DNA of 64,000 nucleotides from Brachionus plicatilis (lineage: Eukaryota > Rotifera > Eurotatoria > Ploima > Brachionidae), in contig QEOQ01000344.1 of assembly GCA_010279815.1 (NCBI GenBank), forward strand, positions 912,948 to 976,947, written 5' to 3'. The number at the start of each line of letters is the position of its first letter. The first letter of the stretch is position 1. The notes under the pieces are model-generated. The model made no database searches, was not told the DNA's origin, and saw nothing but the letters and a program-made list of their open reading frames with translations. Position numbers and translations under genes: made by a program. This document shows positions 33,487 to 43,648 of the stretch, in pieces.

Positions 33487-33880
33487 TCAATATTTTAAAC
33501 TGAAGCCAAATTTTTTCTTTTCCAAATCTTTTTCTTTAGACCGCCACATTTGATAAGCACTATTGCTGATTAGCTTCAAGTCATTAAAACAAATTATTAT
33601 TTTCTTGAATAAATCTTTAATTAAATAATTTATTTGATTTTCAAATAATAAATTGAGTTAAATTACCTATTGAGTATTCTGAAATTTTTATAAAATCATA
33701 GACAGCTCTGATTAAATTTAGTTCACAATCTATGCTGTTTTTAATATATTTTAACAAAATATATAATTTTTTTTTCAGTTCGTGTTTATCGAGTTCATTT
33801 TTTAATACGCAAATGTCACATATCGCCATTGTCAGCGCTTTTCTCAGTATGTTTGACTGAAAATACTTCTGATCGACCAT
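33487..33880 (-). CDS. Small protein of unknown function (about 113 aa)
   Basis: Two exons (33880-33667 and 33614-33487) join in phase through a 52-nt intron, giving 113 residues ending GFSLKY. The protein is helical and lysine-rich (for example KHELKKKLYILLKYIK), with no signal peptide or membrane span. I do not recognise the family. The start codon is only 47 bp downstream of the stop of the PPP1R27-like copy A on the same strand. The gap contains an AATAAA-like signal and a TTTTTTAG just before the ATG, as expected for an operon-type downstream gene. Confidence 0.6.
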
Positions 33881-33927
33881 TTTCTATAAATTTTTGGCTA
33901 AAAAACTTCTTTTATTTTTAATTAAAT

Positions 33928-34909
33928 TTATTTTACTTCTAATTCTTGGTTCACATTTTCTGTGTCATCACAGGAGCGCAAAATGTTCAAAAAAAGTCTT
34001 TTATAGAGAAAAATGGTGTCCATTTCATCGAATGATTCATTTTGGTCATCATTTAGAATTGTGGCATTCATGTATTTCAATAATAGCGATATCAATGGAA
34101 AATCATCTTGGTCAACTAGATCAATTGCTCTTTCATTCTCAGCAGTCATGAAATTGGCATCAGCACCGTTTTCCAAAAGAATTCTTTTTGAAAAAAATTA
34201 ATTTCCTCCCGGTAAAATTGATCATTAAAATTTAATTATTTTTTTTTTCAAAAATAAAAATTTAAAATAGCTGATTAGTTCCTGTTAATCTTCTAATTAA
34301 TTAGAATCGAAAAAAATTTTTTTCCAAAACCAGACTAAATATGACGCAGAAAATAAGCAATTAGTCAATGAAACAAAAAGTAAACAAATCGAAAATAAAA
34401 TAATTTTTACTTGACTACTTCATGAAAGCCCATGGACGCAGCTTTAAAAGAAAAAAAATTAAAAAAAAAATTAAAAAAAAATTGCCCCAAGTGAGGATCG
34501 AACTCACGACCTCCAGATCACTCTTAGATTTTCAGATTATGAGACTGACGCGCTACCGACTGCGCTATTGAGGCTCTGCTTAGGGCACTACTTAAATTTA
34601 GAGCTAAAGAATACCTGCATGTAAAGGTGTCCAACTGTCTTCGTCCATTACATTCAAGTCTGCCTTGCTCTCAATCAACAACTTGACCAGTTCAATTGAA
34701 TTTTCCAGCACGGCCTGGTGCATTGCTGTCAATCCGGAGTCATTTATTTTATTCAAGTCAATGTTGGCACTGGCTCGGCGAAGCATTGCACGCACACTTT
34801 CTATATCGTTGTCTTTTATACTTTCCAAAAAAATGAGCTCATCAGAAAACTTGACTTTGGTCTTTGGTTTTTTTGAATTTTTTAGTTGAAGACTCAAGCG
34901 ACGACTCAT
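33928..34909 (-). CDS. PPP1R27: PPP1R27-like ankyrin PP1 regulatory subunit, copy A
   Basis: Three exons (34909-34615, 34441-34411, 34183-33928) join in phase to about 193 residues. The start MSRRLSLQ was preferred over an upstream in-frame ATG at 34963, because the paralog begins MNRRLSS. KVKF (the RVxF-type PP1 docking motif) is followed by DELIFLESIKDNDIESV, then ankyrin repeats SGLTAMHQAVLENSIELVK and SWTPLHAAASMGFHEVVK and a shorter third repeat. This is the layout of PPP1R27 and of the PPP1R12 N-terminus. The short length and absence of an MYPT tail favour PPP1R27. A tRNA-Met gene sits inside the first intron. Confidence 0.85.
34483..34574 (-). tRNA. tRNA-Met (CAT), 19-nt intron, copy 2, inside an intron of PPP1R27 copy A
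   Basis: The 92 nt, read on the minus strand, are identical to the gene at 33296-33387 including the intron, with the same few flanking bases (GCAGA before, AATTTTTTTTT after). The gene lies entirely within the 173-nt first intron of the ankyrin gene (34442-34614), on the same strand as its host. Full identity implies recent duplication or strong gene conversion. Confidence 0.92.
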
Positions 34910-34963
34910 TTCACCAAAATAAATATCTAAACTTAAATAAAAATTACGGAAAAAAAATCCCAA

Positions 34964-36863
34964 TGAATTATTGATTTCAGGATATTTAAGAAATTGTTTG
35001 AAATTTTAATATTAAATAGGAGAATAGTATGCGCTTAAGTTTCAAAATTTTTGGTTCTCATTCAAACATTAAATTTTTAATCCTGATAAACAGGAAACTT
35101 TTAAATGTTAAATTTAGACTCAATTAAATTTTTTCTCATTAGACGCTTTTGAAAACAGAATTTATTGTTTGAAAAATTTTTTCTAGATTTTTTTTTCTGT
35201 AAATGAATTTTGAGATACTTAGCTGCTCATTTTTACTTATCTGTACGCAGCTTTTGTTTTCTTAAATAATTAAAATTTGAAACTTAATCAATTTTTTTTT
35301 TGAAAAAAAAAAGGTAAAATTAATTTTATAACAATAAATTATTTAAATTTTACACACTTTGCTAATTCTATTGAAACAATGATTGTTTTTAGCAAAATAA
35401 AAAATATTGATTATGATTTATTAAATTGATTCAGTCTTTCATAATTTTTTAAATCTTATCAAGAAGAAGAGATGAGAGTGGCTTCCACAACATCCCAATC
35501 AGTTAAATCATAATATGCGACACACAAATTGCTAAACGAGATTTAAAAAAAAAAGCTTCAAAATATTTTCTTAATCAGATTATTAGGTTTATGGCCATGA
35601 AAATAAAAATAAATCTAAATAGAATATTAGAAAAATGAATATTGATCTGTTCAAATATTATAAATTGATTTTGTTGGCTGGGTTCATTAAAAATAGATTA
35701 ATTTTAAAAAAAAATACCGAATATTTCAACACCATTATTCAAACTTTAGGCATATCATCACAATTAGCCGATTCTTTAAAATTAAATTTTGAATAACTTT
35801 ACTTAATGATAAATAAATTCTCTTTTTTAAAATCACTTTCAGCTTTATGCAAATATTCGCATATTTTTTATCACTTCAAGCATCAATCAGTAAAATTCAA
35901 AGTTTTTTGTTTTTACTTTGGTCAACTGAATAAATAATGCTTATCTAATATATTTTTTAAAAAAGATAAAATTCTTCAACAAATATTTGATGAAATTCCT
36001 GTTTAAATGCACTTGGAAAAAAATGCTCTTTTAACTTTGAAATTAACATTTTATTTTATTAAATATCCTTAAATTTCAAAAGCTTTATAGATGAAAAAAT
36101 GTTCAAAAAAACATCAACTTCTCTCAAAAGCTGAGATGATTATCAATTATTATTTAACTTGAGAGTCTTAAGAATAAACAAACATTGTAATGAATATTGT
36201 GCTCAAGTATATTGTTGAATTAGCATAAGGTAATTTGTTTGTGCGGATATTACTTTTTGTTCGTATAAACAAAATATTAATCAAATATAAAAAGAGAAAT
36301 GATTTATCGAAAAAAAAACTCTGGAAAATTAAAAAAAAAAAATAAGATTAAAGCTAATTGAAAGATTACTTAAAAGATTTGAAAGAAAGATATCCACAGA
36401 GGATAGCTTGGCGGAATTTTGAATTCGGGAATTTCAGAAATTAATTCAAATGAAGCGAACTCAATTGGAAATATCAGCAAGGTAGTTATTCCATTACCAG
36501 GCACATAATTTCATAAAAGACTTGATTTTCTTTCAAGTGATAAACATTGCGGCATTAAAAATTTAATTATTACACAAATATTTATTTGATAATTAGAAAA
36601 TTTAATTTAGATTAATAAATTTGACTTAGCTGTTTTTTTGGAATCAAATATTCAAAGAATTTCATGATTTGAAAAAAAATATCATTAAAATTAATCAGAT
36701 TATTAATTAAAATGGAAAAAAAATGAGAACCGATTTCTTTATATTTAGCACATTTTTTTTCATATCCAGCTCACATGCATCTTGTAATTATAGACAATTT
36801 TAAATAGTCGATCACTCGATATTCAATTAAATTTTTTTAATTAATCAAATTTTAAAATTCAAT
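34964..36863. other. Intergenic, no feature recognised
   Basis: A/T-rich spacer between the two ankyrin paralogs. No frame, RNA gene or inverted repeat of note was seen. It probably holds the copy A promoter at its right-hand side relative to transcription. Confidence 0.6.
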
Positions 36864-37862
36864 TTAACAAACGCTTATTTTTAAATTTTGACTTGTTTTA
36901 TTTTTATGACATGGCTCATTCATGTATTTGAGAAATAAATTTTTCAATTCGGCATCGCCAGCTTCTATTAAATCAAATGGTCTTTGATCTTGAAGTGTCA
37001 ATGCTCGCCAGTCAGCGCCATGCTGTAGCAAAAGTCTTAAAATTAAAATTTAATTTAAATTCGAACATAAAAGTTTAAAACAATGAAAGAAAATTTAAAG
37101 CTTTCTTAATGAATAGATGCAAAAAATGCACTTCAATTTTTTTTGTTTCAAAGTCTTTTGTTTAAATTTAAAATTTAAATTTGTGTTGATTACGAAGTTT
37201 ACCTTGGTAATTTTAGAATTATTTTTTAAGGCTAAACACATTTTTTTATATAATCTAGAAAAAAATCCCAATTTAATCATTGAAGTTCATTTTTTATATT
37301 TTTAATTTTGATCTCAATTCTTGGCCAGTTTGAAAAGAAAAAAAATATTTTATGATTTTTTGACCAAAATTTGAAAAAAAAATTATTTAAAATTTAAATT
37401 TTAATTCTGACAAATAAAAGTCAAATACTCACTTTGAGACTTCATAATATCCCAATGAAGCAGCTATTTAAAAAAATCATTAAAAAATAAATTGTGGTTT
37501 AGATGATAAATACCTGTATGTAGTGGAGTCCAATAATCTTCATCTACACAGTTAATATCAGCATTGTTGTCCAGCATAAGCTTGACCAGTTCGATAGAAT
37601 TTTCCAAAACTGCATGATGAAAAGCGGTTAAACCTTTTTTAAATAAAATAATTCCAAAGAATTTAAATTTTTTTCCAAATTGGCTACCAGAGTTATTTAT
37701 TGAACTCATATCAATACATGCACTTCTTCGTCTGAGCAAACATTTGACATTTTCTATATCGCTATCTTTTATGCTTTCTAAAAAAATAACCTGATCTGGA
37801 AATCTGACTTTGGTTAGGATTTTTTTTTCGAACTTTTTCTTTGAGCTTAGACGTCGATTCAT
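36864..37862 (-). CDS. PPP1R27: PPP1R27-like ankyrin PP1 regulatory subunit, copy B
   Basis: Four exons (37862-37688, 37633-37514, 37463-37433, 37035-36864) give about 165 residues. KVRFPDQVIFLESIKDSDIE carries the PP1 docking motif. Ankyrin repeats LTAFHHAVLENSIELVK and YWTPLHTAASLGYYEVSK follow. The first two exons together are 295 nt, exactly the length of copy A's single first exon, and the 31-nt exon is also the same length. Copy B therefore differs by one additional 54-nt intron that contains no stop and keeps frame if retained. It lies 367 bp downstream of BCKDHA copy B on the same strand. Confidence 0.83.
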
Positions 37863-38229
37863 TTCTGAATGCACTTGGACAAGTTCTGAACATAAAAAAT
37901 ACCAATTTATAACAGAAGTGAGTGAAGAACAACAGTTTTAATTAAATAAAAGCAATAAAGTAATTCGGATGCAAGACTTCTTAAGCCAAAAATTCAAAAG
38001 AAATGTGTAAATAATGATTAAAATGCCTGACGGTAAAGAAATCGCTTGACTTTAATTAAATTTCTTTAAACATCTTATTAATAAAAAAACTTGAAAATAA
38101 AATTAAAAAAAAGTAAAAAGTTTATTCAATTTTTATTGACTGCTTTTTTTGTTTGCAGGTAAAAACTAAAAATTTTTATTTTCTAATCTTAAAAAAAATA
38201 AAAACTAAAATCAGATCCTATTTTTATAA

Positions 38230-40432
38230 TCAAAGCATCTTATCGTACAACTCTAACGGGTACTCTTTTCTATACATTTTGACATGATCTACCATTTCGT
38301 TGCGTTGTTTTTCCAAATGAGCGGGAAGTTTGTCATAGACATCGTCGAATAGCGATTGTGGACGGGCTCTTTTCTGTTTTTCAGCATTGTGAAAGCATTC
38401 CATTACCAAACGTTGAGCTTCAGCGCTTACCTGTTCATCTTTTTCAGCATCCCACCAGCCTCTATTTATCACATACTGCTTAAATCTTTTTACTGGGTTA
38501 TCATCTTTTTCCCACAAATGCATTTCATCAATGGACCTGTAAGCTGTACTGTCATCCGATGTGCTGTGATGACCAAGACGGTAGGTCATGGCTTCGATTA
38601 GTACAGGTCTTGATTCCTTGACTGCTATTTCTCTTGCTGCTCTAGTCGCATTGTAAACAGCGAATAAATCATTTCCGTCAACTCTGATTGTGACTATTCC
38701 ATAAGCTGGCCCCCTTGCTGCAATGCCATCTCCCCTGTATTGGTCTTTGACGCTTGTTGAAATCGCATAGCCATTGTTGCGACAGAAGAAAATCACTGGC
38801 ACATCGAAAACTGAAGCAAAATTCATAGCAGCATGAGTGTCACCTTCCGATGAGCCACCATCACCAAAATACGTGATCGCAGCTAGACCATTTTGTTTCC
38901 TTTTCAAAGCATACGCAGCTCCAACTGCTTGGGGCAATTGAGTGGCAATTGTGCTTGATATTGTCACAAAACTCAGCTCTTTTGAACCATAATGCTTTTT
39001 TTTTAAAAGTAATTAAAAAATTTAAATTAAAAAATTTTGGTTTAAATAATAATCAAATAATTTAAATAGAATAAGGATGATGTATCAATTCATCGAAAAA
39101 CTAATTGATAGGAAATTAATAAAATTAAACAAAACTCATAGAATAAATTTCGGTAGAAAAATATTTCACAGAAATGTACTCATTGATTTTTTTTCATAGA
39201 AATTATGTTAAAAACTTTAATAGAAAAATTTAAAAATTAAATTAATTTAATTTTTTTTTACGTAAAAAAATTAATAAATGTATTTACGTTTTATTAACTC
39301 TTGAAATACATTTTTTTTCAACTAAAATTTTTATTTTGTAGAATAAAGAAAATTTTTAAATATTTTTTCAATTTGATGTGAATGAAAATATTAAAAGAGA
39401 TAATTATTCTGAAAAAAAATGATAAATTTTTTCAAATAATTTTTCAATATTTAATCCCTTAAAAAAATCCAATGATAATAACTCAATGAAATAATTATTC
39501 TAAGAGTAAACAAATCTATGTATTGAACGTTCACCACAAAAAGAATTATATCCAAAATAATTTAGATTATTAAGAAAATTTTTAGTATTGATCTTGGCAT
39601 TTTTTAGACGGAAAGAGGAAGCAAATTTTTCATGATTATTAATTAAGATTTCTTACGACAGGCATTTGTCTTCCTTTACATGTTCCATTGGCATTGCCAA
39701 ATATTTGATCACAAGTTTCCTGCATTGAAAGACCACGCCATAAAACAACACCTTAGTTGTAACTAAGTTTTTTCTTAATTATAAACACAAATACTGAAAA
39801 TTACCAGCTTCACGATACTGAGCTTTTAATGAATTTTTTTTAATTTGGTTTTAGCTGGTTTTTAAATTTGAAAAAAAAAATACCAAAAACAAGGTCATCA
39901 GGATTCAAAGCATGTGCACTGCCTAATTGTGCTGCTGTTTCACCATGGTTAGGCATGTAAAATGAGATTCTGCCTTGACGCTGAGCTTCGTACATTATAG
40001 TGTCCATTTTTCCTAAAGTAATCATTGTTTTTAAAATTTTTTCACATGTTTCTCGGTCAAACTTAAACCAAAAAATAAATTTTAAAATATAAATAATTAT
40101 GTTGGTCCTGACGTACATTTGGATCCTGTGTCGGATCAAGAATTTGACTTTTTCTATTCATTACCCGATAACACTGAATTAACTCATTATTTTCTGGGTA
40201 AATAAATTCCAAATTTGAGGTAAATTCGCCAGTATAACCAGGAAATGCAGCTCTATCACTAACACTTGTTGCATTGCCAGTGTAGCGTTTTGCCGAGCAG
40301 AAACTACCATTTGGCTGTAAGAAAAATCCAATCATCGATAAAATTTTAATGGCTAAAAGTTCAATTTACCAAGATATTTTTTTTTGAATTTGTTAATGCT
40401 TTCAAGCTTTTTAACATAAAACTACGGCTCAT
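38230..40432 (-). CDS. BCKDHA: 2-oxoisovalerate dehydrogenase subunit alpha, copy B (BCKDH E1-alpha)
   Basis: Six exons in consistent phase (40432-40370, 40314-40117, 40061-39884, 39822-39805, 39751-39657, 38994-38230) give about 438 residues. The N-terminus MSRSFMLKSLKALTNSKKN looks like a mitochondrial presequence. GRISFYMPNHGE, the microexon QYREA, GDGGSSEGDTHAAMNF (ThDP/Mg), RNNGYAIST and the regulatory loop [11 protein letters not shown] are present, and the C-terminus keeps the usual GWWDAEKDE and PLELYDKML segments. Copy B lacks two introns present in copy A but has one that copy A lacks. It is the more canonical paralog at its C-terminus, so it is probably the main housekeeping copy (inference). 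Confidence 0.95.
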
Positions 40433-41446
40433 GATGAAAAATTTTGCTAAAAATGTATCAAAAATAATTTTATTTTTTAATTTGAATTTAAAGTAGCTTT
40501 TAATTTTTGCTATTGAAAAAATGAATGTAGATTCAAAATATTTGCAACCATGTTAAAGCAAAAAAAAGTTCAGTAATAAATTACTCAGAATTACTGAGTT
40601 TTGATCATTTTTCTCTTCAAAATAAAATAATTAATTCTCAATATTTGAAGATTTATCATATTTCTTAAAAATTTCTTAACAAATATAGCAATTTATTGGT
40701 AAAAGAAAATTAAAGAAAGTCAAATTTTTAGATTTAAAAATTTGGCTTCGGAAAAATTATTAATAAAGTTGATCGTCTAGCAATACTTAAAATTAGCATT
40801 TTAATAATAAAATAAGGCGGCGAATTTTTCAAGTGTAAAAATAATAAATGTTTTGAAATTGTTTCAAAAAACTCTTTTTAGCAATTTAGAAAAAAAATAT
40901 TTGATAAAATTTTATATTTATTTTAAATTTTGAATATTTTTTGAGCAAAAAATATTAAAATGTTTTTTTTTCAAATGCTAAACTATCAAATAATAAAATC
41001 GCTAATGTAAAATTTTCAAAATTAAATTCAAATAAATTAGATGGTGGACAAAAATATCCTTAAAAAATAAAAAGCTTAATTTATTTGAGAAAATACAGCT
41101 GAAATTTTTAATAACTCAGCTTTACTCAAAAAAAATTTTAATTATAAAAAAAAAATCATTTTTTGCTGAGCAGCCAAAATTCAAACAAATGTTTTTATCA
41201 TCCGGTCATAATGTAAGAATTACATAAAACATTTCTATAAACACTTTCTTAAAATTTTTTCTCCGCTAAAAGTTTTCATTCAGCAGCTAAAAAAAATATT
41301 TTTTTCTTTTTAAATTCCTGCACCCAACTTAATAATTAAGTTTATTTTGCTATTTATTTAATTGAAAATAAAAGAAAAAGCTTCTCTAGATTGCTTCTGA
41401 AGGTTTTAAAAAAAAAAAAACTGAATTCTAAAAATCATTTACAGAA
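40433..41446. other. Divergent intergenic region (BCKDHA-B / SLC25A11)
   Basis: One kilobase of A/T-rich DNA between divergently transcribed genes, so both promoters are expected here. No specific element was recognised. An ATTTACAG immediately before the SLC25A11 start looks like a 3' splice site. Confidence 0.55.
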
Positions 41447-42447
41447 ATGGCAACAAAATCTGAGCAAACAAAATCGGTACCGAACTATGTAAAATTTATA
41501 ATGGGCGGTTCGGCTGGTATGGGCGCTACCTTGTTTGTTCAACCGCTAGATCTGGTTAAAAACCGTATGCAGTTGAGTGGTGAAGGTGGTTCTGCCAGAG
41601 CTTACAAAAATAGTTTTGATGCAATTACATCAATTATAAGAAGTGAAGGAATAACTGGCATTTATACAGGGTTTAGTTTTGTTTAAAGAATTAAATAAAA
41701 AATTTAAATTATTTTAAATAAAAGATTATCAGCAGGATTGCTGCGCCAAGCTACATATACCACTGCTAGAATGGGTATTTTCCAAAGTCTTCTTGACCAT
41801 TTTAATCAAAAAAACAGCAATCAAATTGGATTTTTTGCCAAAGCTGCCATTGGTATATTTTCTGGTGGAGTTGCCGCCTACATTGGAACTCCAGCTGAAG
41901 TTGCTCTAATAAGAATGACAGCAGATGGCAAACTCCCGCCAGAACGAAAACGCGGATACAAAAATGTTTTCAATGCTCTATTTAGGATAGTTAAAGAAGA
42001 GTCGGTTTTTACGCTGTGGAAAGGAGCCACACCGACTGTAGCCAGAGCAATGGTCGTCAATGGAGCTCAGTTGGCTTCGTATTCCCAGGCAAAAGAATTA
42101 TTGGTCTCAACTTCTTATTTCAAAGAGGGAATTTTAATGCATTTTTGTGCCTCTATGATCTCCGGTTTAGTGACCACAATTGCCAGTATGCCAGTTGATA
42201 TTGTCAAAACAAGAGTTCAAAAATCAAGTGGATCTACCAATGCAATGGTAAAATATTTTTGTAAAAAAAATTAAAAATTTTAAAAATATTTTTTTATTAG
42301 AAAATATTCATGGGAGTTATTCGAGAAGAGGGGGTGTTCAGTCTATGGAAAGGTTTTACGCCTTATTACGCCAGACTTGGACCGCATACAGTTTTAACAT
42401 TTATATTTTTGGAACAAATGAATATTTTATACAAAAGATTGGCCTAG
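41447..42447 (+). CDS. SLC25A11: Mitochondrial 2-oxoglutarate/malate carrier
   Basis: This is an inner-membrane exchanger of the malate-aspartate shuttle. Three exons (41447-41670, 41725-42247, 42301-42447) join in phase to about 297 residues. It has the three SLC25 repeats, each starting with a signature (QPLDLVKNRMQLSG, GTPAEVALIRMTADGKLP, SMPVDIVKTRVQ). FTPYYARLGPHTVLTFIFLEQ at the C-terminus and LRQATYTTARMG after the first repeat are diagnostic of the oxoglutarate carrier. Length is normal. The first intron has the weak donor GTTTAG. Confidence 0.95.
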
Positions 42448-43648
42448 ATTAATTTTAAAATTTTTTTCCGTGATTTTTTTTTGCGGAATTTAAAATTGTA
42501 GTTTTAGATAAATGTGCAACGTTAATTGAGAAAAAAATTCTTGAAAAAAAAACTTATTTTTGCTTATTTTTGTTAATGACACTTTAGAAAAAATAAAAAA
42601 TAAAAGTCAATCAGAGTTTTAAATGCCATTTATTAGTGCTACGGTTCTAAAATTAACTGAAAATGTTTTATCATAAAAATATATGATGGTAAAGACAATT
42701 TTTGAGCATTCATTTAAGCAGAATTAATTAAATATACCTTGATTAAAAAGGTAGTGGATTTAACTTTATTTTTGCTTATTTTTGTTTAACAAAATGTTCA
42801 TAGATACATAAAAAATCATGAAATTAAAATTTTTCTCGAATTGCCACTTTTTGTCTGTTTAATAAATTATAATAAAATAATTTAATCAAATCTCATTTTT
42901 CTATTAATTTTATAGATTTTTAAAAAATGATAAAATTGCCAAGCAACTTGTATAGTCAAAATAAAAAGGAATTAAAAAATAAGACCAAATTTTTATCACA
43001 TTTAAAAGAGAAACAAAATTTGAGTAAGCTATCACATGAATAAATGTTATGCAATTTTCAAGTATACATTTAACTCAACAGAAAAAAAAATTATATCAAA
43101 AAATATTTTGAAATTAGCTTAAATTTATGCACTTATTTTTATGCAATGATTTAAAAAAAATAAAAATCACAGTTCGCTTTTTTCTAGAACCAATTTGAAA
43201 CTTTCTCTAGCATCAATTTTCGGGAACATTTGATTGCCATAATCGATCCAGTGGTCACCATAAAACAATCAATGTGACCAATCACCATTGAACCATAGGC
43301 TCAATAATTTTGCACGCACTTTCAATTGTCTCTATGAGCGACTGCCAAGAGAGAATTGGAAAGCAAGCTGTTTGACTAAGCAACTTAAAAAAAGCACATG
43401 TGTTCACTAGAGGGAATCTTCTACTTGTTTATTAAAGTTTTTAAAATCGTTTCTAATGTTTGAATTTTTTTCAACAGAGAGAAAACCCTTTTTTTCTCAA
43501 TGCTTTTCTCGTTCACACTCACACTTTGGATCCTCTTGGCTTATAAATTTTTTTTTTCTTATTTTCAAATTTCAGATTGTTGAATTAAAAATATTTAATT
43601 TTTTGTGTGAGACGCCACCTAATTTACACAAATTGAATAAAGTGAAAA
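42448..43648. other. Intergenic and importin-beta upstream region
   Basis: No CDS is supported. From about 43170 to 43440 the sequence is noticeably less A/T-rich than its surroundings and contains several ACCAAT/CCAAT-like motifs (e.g. GTGACCAATCACC near 43272). This may be the importin-beta promoter; that is inference. Confidence 0.45.

Noticed and set aside
34910..34963. Upstream ATG at 34963 for PPP1R27 copy A
   Set aside because: The paralog starts at the equivalent of 34909 (M-x-RRLS), and the extra 18 residues are Phe/Leu-rich without similarity.
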